DNA from: Macrophomina tecta
Taxonomy: Eukaryota; Ascomycota; Dothideomycetes; Botryosphaeriales; Botryosphaeriaceae
Direction: 5' to 3'
DNA length: 64,000 nt
NCBI GenBank assembly: GCA_024180945.1
Contig: JAKSGN010000022.1
Span: 372,001-436,000 of the forward strand
Shown: positions 58,693 to 64,000 of the stretch, in pieces
Layout of the letters: the number at the start of each line of letters is the position of its first letter
How positions within the stretch are numbered: position 1 is the stretch's first letter
Notes under the pieces: model-generated
Database searches by the model: none
What the model was told of the DNA's origin: nothing
What the model saw: only the letters and a program-made list of their open reading frames with translations
Position numbers and translations under genes: made by a program

Positions 58693-58794
58693 CCTTCCGC
58701 TGAAGGTAACGAGGGCCCCTTCAACGGGCGAACTCTTCAGCAGAAGGTAAAGTAAAAACGTAGATCATGGGTTTTTTGCTCTTCGGAGATTTTT
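58693..58794 (+). ncRNA. Candidate structured RNA element, copy 2
   Basis: Outer stem CCTTC-C-GCTGAA (58693-58704) pairs with TTCAGC-A-GAAGG (58736-58747), eleven pairs with one C-A mismatch. The core GGTAACGAGGGCCCCTTCAA is identical to copy 1, followed by C instead of T, then GGGCGAACTC. GAG/CTC (58711-58713 with 58733-58735) and GCCC/GGGC (58715-58718 with 58726-58729) form as in copy 1. About 30 nt later, at 58769-58788, the second conserved block ends in the hairpin CTC-TTCG-GAG, followed by T5. The unit repeats at roughly 97-109 nt spacing. Different stem sequence with kept pairing argues for selection on RNA structure. Confidence 0.5.
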
Positions 58795-61561
58795 CCCCTA
58801 TTGTAGGCTTGCTTTTCGTTGGCGAGCTCGCCTTGCGCGGGCCTTCGAGGAAGAGCTGTGGATAAGGTGGCAAGCTGCGCAGTCTTGCTCATCAAAGGTG
58901 AGCGGGCAGGGTGTCCAACCCGCTTGGTGTTGAGACTGCCTCGCGCAGTTGCTGCAGTGGTGTTTTCGCTGGAGCGCGCACTAGCGCACACCTCCCAGAT
59001 GCCCCTCCACGGCGCTGTGCGCTGTAGAGCGCACGCCGCGCGATCACAAGGCTGGCTTCCCTCGTTCCCGGCACCCCATGCTGTGCTCCCTCGTCCGACA
59101 GCGCGTCCACCGTGAAGTGATGCTCACCACCACAGCCCACCTCCGCCTCGCCCCTGCTCCACCAGTGCTCCGGCACCCTCGTTCACCACTTCGCTCCCTC
59201 CTCCGCCACAGGCGTACTCCAACCACGCGCAATAGCCTCACACCACTTATCCCACGCCCCGAAACTCGACTGCCGCCCGCAACGCCACGGCTTCAGCGAC
59301 TCGCCCTTCTCACTCCTCGTCTTCTTCCTCAGTACTCATTCCAGCCATTTCACTTCTCTGCTGCGCAGCCACCGCGAACATAAAACATGTGGGTGGATAT
59401 TGTGCCTCGTCGAGCCGTTGCGCAGCCAAAGCTGTAACTCGTGGCACCACCGAGATCGCTGAGCGAGTGAGGTGAGGGCGCCGTTGGAGCTTGGCGTGGA
59501 TAGGAGGTCACAGTCGTCTATAGTACCAATGCGCGTCGCCTTGAGACGTTTAGAGTTGATGGTTCCTACCGACCTCTGCCAAATGATCCCTGGTGGAGTC
59601 CTTCGTAGCAGGGATGATGTGGGTCTTGCCCCGGCAATGGCTTAACGCAAAGTATCTCCAGATACCTCTTGAGCGAGACCGACGCGGGCTTGAAGGCTGA
59701 ATCCGGGCCTGCGCACTTTTTCAGAATGAACGACAGCTCACGGGCTTCCAGTCATTAGCATACTGATTCTTCTCGGCAGCTCGACATACATCCACCAACC
59801 ACAAGTCCCGAAGGGACACCCACAATCGGCATCGGCGCCACGGCCTTGCCCTGCGCATCCTTGCAGCAGCGTAGAATGCGCGCCATCGGGCCGGGTGCGA
59901 GTGTCCGAAAAAAAAAAAAAAAAAAAAGCTCAATGACGGCACAGCCCTCGGCCAAAACGCTTTCACATGGGCCAGCCCGCAGTAGCGTACCGCCGAATGA
60001 TGGCCGCCCCCCAGCAGAGTCTCGGCCGCCTCAGCGGCCCCCTTTTGAAAAATGGAGCAGGAAGGCTCCTGCCTCGCAAGGCGATGGGTGCGCTTGTTGC
60101 TGCATCTTTTTTTTTTTTTGGCATGGTGGAGGTCGGAAGGGAACATGGCGCCGCGATGATGCTGTGCGAGTTCTGCCGCGGCCAGGACGTTGGTATGGAC
60201 TGAGCGCCTGACAATTCATCCCCGCCCAGGAACCTTTGTTCGTTTTGCTTTGGCATTCGCTGTTTCAGAGGCTGTTGCGATGGTAGCTTCGATCAAAGGA
60301 GCAACGTAGCCGGGTGTTACACGGAGTGGGGGCAGCGTTTGGCTGATTGTGTGCGAGGATTGTCTCCGTCAACGCCGCACATTTTTGCCGCGTACGTCAA
60401 TCAAAAGAATGGAGGCGCTGCAGTCCCAAGTAGTCGACACTACTTCGAGTGGCTATGCTCGAAGGGGCGCTGCTGTCAGTGTCCCAAGCGAGAGGTAGAT
60501 TGGAAGCAAGATAAATTAGTTCGCGAAGGGGAGAATTAGCCTGGACCAAGAATAGTAGCAACGGAGCCGGAACGGGCTAGCAAGGGGGACGGGAGAGCGC
60601 AACTAACGGCTGTCTCCGCTCGTGTTGAAACGATAGCACAGCCAAGCAATGCTAAGCAATGCTAAGCTTCAAGGCGGAGAGCTTAGCCATGGTCCCTACC
60701 TCGTACCCGCCACGACTAGCCCCAACATCTGCGGCATTTCTCCACTCCATGCACGTCCCGGACCCTTGGCCGAGGACTTTGAGAGACCAATTCGTCGCGC
60801 TTACTTCCACAACCCCTCAGTCCGCGCTCCCCGCGACGGGCAGATCCCCCGGAGAGCAAAGGTGTTTGAGCTGGCGATGGCTTACTGCGCCATTCATGGC
60901 GCGAAGCTGCAGTAGCTTAGTTTTCGCCTCGTAATCGCTCCTACGGTCCCTGATCGACCCTGCGAACCACATTTTCAGTCCGGTTCGGCAGATACTGATT
61001 GAAACGTTCGCCGCCTCTCGCTCCGTCCCACGTCGCACCGCACCGGCGAATATCTGTGGTCAAGCGTTGTCTGGCTCGATTGACTGGTCTCTCACAGGCC
61101 TGGAGGATGCTGTCGGCCAGCCTTTCTGGTAGCACATTGACCCGAGCGCCCTCAGGCGTGCCACCGCTCGGTACGCTTGCGCGATTTACGACATCCAGCA
61201 CTCACCCGGGCCATTGCAGGCTTTGTGTCGAAGTGGAAGGTTATGCAATGAGTTGTAAGCCATGCGCCGTCTGAAGGACTGATTTGGCATGGTTCTTGGG
61301 CTGTGTTCAAATTCTGGCATCGTGTACTGCGCGCATTCCTAGTTGGCCTGGCGCACCAGTCTTCTCTCGAAGCACAAGTCCCTCAAGCGAGACTCACCTG
61401 AGTGAGTTGACTAGACCCATCCTGACCCAAGCTGAGGGGTCTAATTTTACTTAAGGGAATCACAGCCCAAGCTAAAAGGCTCCAACACCTTCCCTCTCCG
61501 CCTGCTTCTCTCTGCTTGCTGCCACAACATCTTCTTCGCCAAGTTTGCACTCCCCGCCGCC

Positions 61562-62548
61562 ATGGCACACCACGTCGATGAAGACCGTCCGCATTTCGAG
61601 CGCCTCGTCAACGACGGTGTCTCGAAACTCGCTCCTTATGCCGGTCTGATCCTCACGGTATCGCTCGTCGTCATCTTCCTCTTCCGCGCCTATATCTTTG
61701 AGGCCTTCCTTCTCGAACGCGCCTACGGCTCAAAATACAAGGATATGGAAGAGTCCGTCCGCAGAGGCTTCGTCAACCACCACATTGCCGGCACCATCAA
61801 AATCTTCATTCTCATTGTTGCGATTTATCCAATGGTTGCCATCGCCTTTGGAAGCTCCACATTGCATTCGTCCTTCGCTGGTCATGGCAGCGTCACCAAG
61901 GGCGATGTACTCCTTTGCTGCAGCGAGCTCGTAAGCAGCCCCATCTTCCGCATGATAGACGAAGTAGCTGACGTACCGTGCGCTGCTCTCAGTTTATTGG
62001 CATGTACATTTTTGAGCTCTACTATCGGACCAAGATCTCGCCCATCGGCGTCTTGCACCATCTGGGCACCGTACTCATCGCCCAGGCTGCCGTTGCCATC
62101 AGCTTTGACTTCCACCACGAAACCGACGCCACCATTGAGTTCATCCTGTGCCTTGTATGGGGTGAGCCAGATGTCTCTTGTTTATATCCCGCACACTCCG
62201 TACTGACCGGGCTTTCCAGGTGCTTTCGACCTTATGGCCGAATTCCTACCACATGTCGCCATCATCCTGTACCGCATTTACCCCGAGAGGCACGCATTCC
62301 TGGCTATGGTGTTCCGCGTTGGCTGCATCACAGTGGTCGCCGGCACAACTGCCGAGACTGCCGTCATAATGTGGTTGTTCGGTAGCCTGTGGAGTAGATG
62401 GACCTTGGTCTTCAAGGTCATGACGCCCATCCTGCATGTTATCTTCACAGCCGCCCAGCTTTGGGGCGCCATCGTGTTCTACCGCATGCGCAAGAGGCAG
62501 TTGAAGCAGATTGGGGAAGAGGACGGTTTGTCGACGGCGCAAGTTTGA
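61562..62548 (+). CDS. Multi-span membrane protein, TLC-like
   Basis: Three exons, 61562-61930, 61993-62161 and 62220-62548, give 288 residues; introns are 62 and 58 bp (GTAAGC, GTGAGC). The ATG follows a CT-rich leader and a CCGCC-ATGG context. Hydrophobic spans begin at about 27 (YAGLILTVSLVVIFLF), 80 (IFILIVAIYPMVAIAF), 124 (FIGMYIFELYY), 145 (LHHLGTVLIAQAAVAISF), then in LPHVAIILYRIYP, FRVGCITVVAGTTAE, and TPILHVIFTAAQLWGAIVFY. The HHLGT motif with a later DFHH resembles the His-rich core of TLC-domain proteins (Tram-Lag1-CLN8), which act in ER lipid metabolism or trafficking. Length and span number fit. The tail is charged (RMRKRQLKQIGEEDG). TLC membership is inferred from pattern, not certain. 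Confidence 0.85.
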
Positions 62549-64000
62549 CTTCCCTTTCGCTCTATACCACCGCTGTTGATGTAATGGAGAATGAGGGGCG
62601 ATTAGTGGTCTGCGCCATCTCTTCTGTAGCTGCGTTCTCTGGTATTCCAAGGTTCTCAGCTGCATCCTCCCCACGTAGACCCCGGGCCATTTTTGCTTTT
62701 GCTCAACACTTTATACACAACTACGGCTCAGCTTCTTTATCACGAAAATGAGTTAGCCTCAAGGCAAATACAAATCTGCAAAACTTTTTTTTTCCGGAGA
62801 CGAGGCTGATCTCCCACAGTCAGGGCATACGGCACGGTGTTGAAGTGTTGTTGCAAACCTCCTCCCCCTAGCCATATTTCAATCATCTAACACAGTCATG
62901 CCCAAGAGGCTACTAAGTTCCATATTGGGAAGTCCACCGTAAGAAAAGTCCCCATATCTACATATCCATATCATTCTAAAAGCGTCCAATGTAGTCTCAG
63001 CCCCGCCTGTCATCTACTACATACAGCATTCCGTCATGAATAGCTGGGATTCGAAAAACAGTCCCGGAGAAAAGGCTCGGGATACTCCCCCCATGCTTCA
63101 CTTGCCTTGTCATGTGAACAATGGCTCTCCCTGGCCTTTGGTCCAGCCGTGTTCTGTGGGATCAATCTATGTTTTTGTAGCAAGACTTGCACTTCATCGA
63201 GATCTGGCAGCAAGCTGAGGGATATGCATCCCACGCACACCGTGACACGGCAGGCTGAAGATATTGTGGATCGGGTGGGAGAAGATGTAAGTTCACGAGG
63301 TGGCCAAGTCGTATACTGATCTGCTGCCAAATATATCTCGTGCAACTAGGAGGAGCATACAACGCAAAGCCCTATGCCAATTCAAGAGTGCTCTTTCTCC
63401 CGTAAGGCGATTAAAAGGTATCGGGGAGACCGAGCGCTTATAATAAATGTACTCCCTATGCAGATTTATATTCGCTAAGCAAACGGCACAGGCCATTTTT
63501 AAGAAGAAGAAAAAAATAATAATAACACCCCTTCTGATGCCGCTGCTGTGAATATACTTTACCAGCAACTGAGCCAAAGCCGCTCGCAGGCCACAAACCG
63601 CATCAAAGGATGCCATCGATCAGTTAATTCTTTCCCCTCTCTCTCTCTCTCTCTCTCTCTCTCCCTTCTCCCCTGCCTGGCTGCTCTCCCACGACAGTAT
63701 AAGGCATAAGACGGAGGCGGAAATTATTGGGAGCCGGTTTTTTTTTTTTTTTTTTTTTTAAAAGTGGAGTGTGGTTGGGAGGGCAGTGCTGGGTTTTGGA
63801 GTCTCGGGTGAGTGCTGAGGCGATTTGGTGACGCTGTGGAAGAGGGCGCAGGCGCAGATGAGGGGAGTGAGTGTGAGCAGTTGCTTCTGTTTGGATCGTG
63901 TTGAAGGGGCCGATTATCGCAGCTACACACGCTCCTGGGTCAGCGAGGTGAGTAAGTTGAACCATGTTATGGTGCATGCTTTGTGGATACTAACGAGTGC
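62549..64000. other. Intergenic to window edge
   Basis: 3' flank of the membrane-protein gene and further noncoding DNA. A (CT)n array at about 63636-63662 and a T tract at about 63740-63759 are the only clear structures. No gene is supported, though one may begin beyond the edge. Confidence 0.45.

Larger units (their letters stand above)
57452..61561. other. 4.1-kb intergenic region with RNA-like repeats
   Basis: No protein gene could be supported. A TATA-like element and two copies of a structured element occupy 58538-58794 (listed separately). Homopolymer runs occur at about 59909-59928 (A) and 60107-60119 (T). Plus-strand frames at 60659-60934 and 60976-61130 look mildly protein-like (MVPTSYPPRLAPTSAAFL) but have no recognised domain or certain splice link. 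A tandem AAGCAATGCT pair lies near 60645-60664. Confidence 0.4.

Noticed and set aside
60659..61140. Plus-strand frames as a two-exon gene before the membrane-protein gene
   Set aside because: Readings look mildly protein-like but no splice pair, domain or preferred frame could be settled, and the minus strand is equally open.
63030..63065. Possible tRNA T-arm (minus strand reads TTCGAATCCCAGC)
   Set aside because: The 5' side of the T stem and any A box are missing, and no acceptor stem can be drawn.
1..64000. Secondary-metabolite cluster, CRISPR array or integrated virus
   Set aside because: No polyketide synthase, peptide synthetase, terpene cyclase, repeat-spacer array or viral gene is seen anywhere in the window.

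Overview
The window is nuclear DNA of a filamentous ascomycete (Pezizomycotina type). The evidence is genes split by short introns (mostly 46-130 bp, GT-AG with CTAAC/CTGAC branch sites), CT-rich leaders, secreted Ser/Thr-rich GPI-anchored proteins, and fungal forms of the housekeeping proteins. I found no virus, no CRISPR array, no tRNA or rRNA, and no intact transposon. All gene models were built by hand from splice signals and frame continuity and are unsupported by transcripts.

From 1 to about 36.8 kb the region is gene-poor. In order: a secreted GH78-type alpha-L-rhamnosidase (+); an F-box protein (-); two related Kre9/Knh1-domain GPI-anchored wall proteins (-); an uncharacterised acidic, low-complexity protein (-); a SET/MYND lysine-methyltransferase-like protein (-); a coiled-coil She3-like protein (-); a small two-exon cupin (-); and an eight-exon phosphoinositide phospholipase C (+). 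Long GC-rich intergenic stretches separate them, ending in a 6.3-kb stretch without a recognisable gene.

From 36.8 to 57.5 kb the genes are packed. They are a small zinc-ribbon protein, RNA polymerase III subunit RPC25 (seven exons), a NUFIP/Rsa1-type snoRNP assembly factor, the REX1 exonuclease, RNase P/MRP subunit RPP1/Rpp30, casein kinase 2 alpha, and valyl-tRNA synthetase. Several of these act in tRNA/5S RNA production: transcription, 5' and 3' processing, charging, and CK2 control of Pol III. Two decayed fragments lie between REX1 and RPP1. Then come a divergent pair, a 2-oxoglutarate/Fe(II) oxygenase (-) and an OPT-family transporter (+).

From 57.5 to 64 kb there is one gene, a multi-membrane-span protein with a TLC-like look (+). 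Upstream of it, near 58.6-58.8 kb, is a tandem pair of elements with a near-identical core closed by stems whose sequences differ but still pair. Each is followed by a UUCG hairpin and a T tract. This is the best candidate for an undescribed structured RNA. Also notable are an in-frame, Arg-rich upstream extension of valyl-tRNA synthetase that fits dual mitochondrial/cytosolic targeting, a GC-AG intron, and coding exons as short as 12-21 nt.
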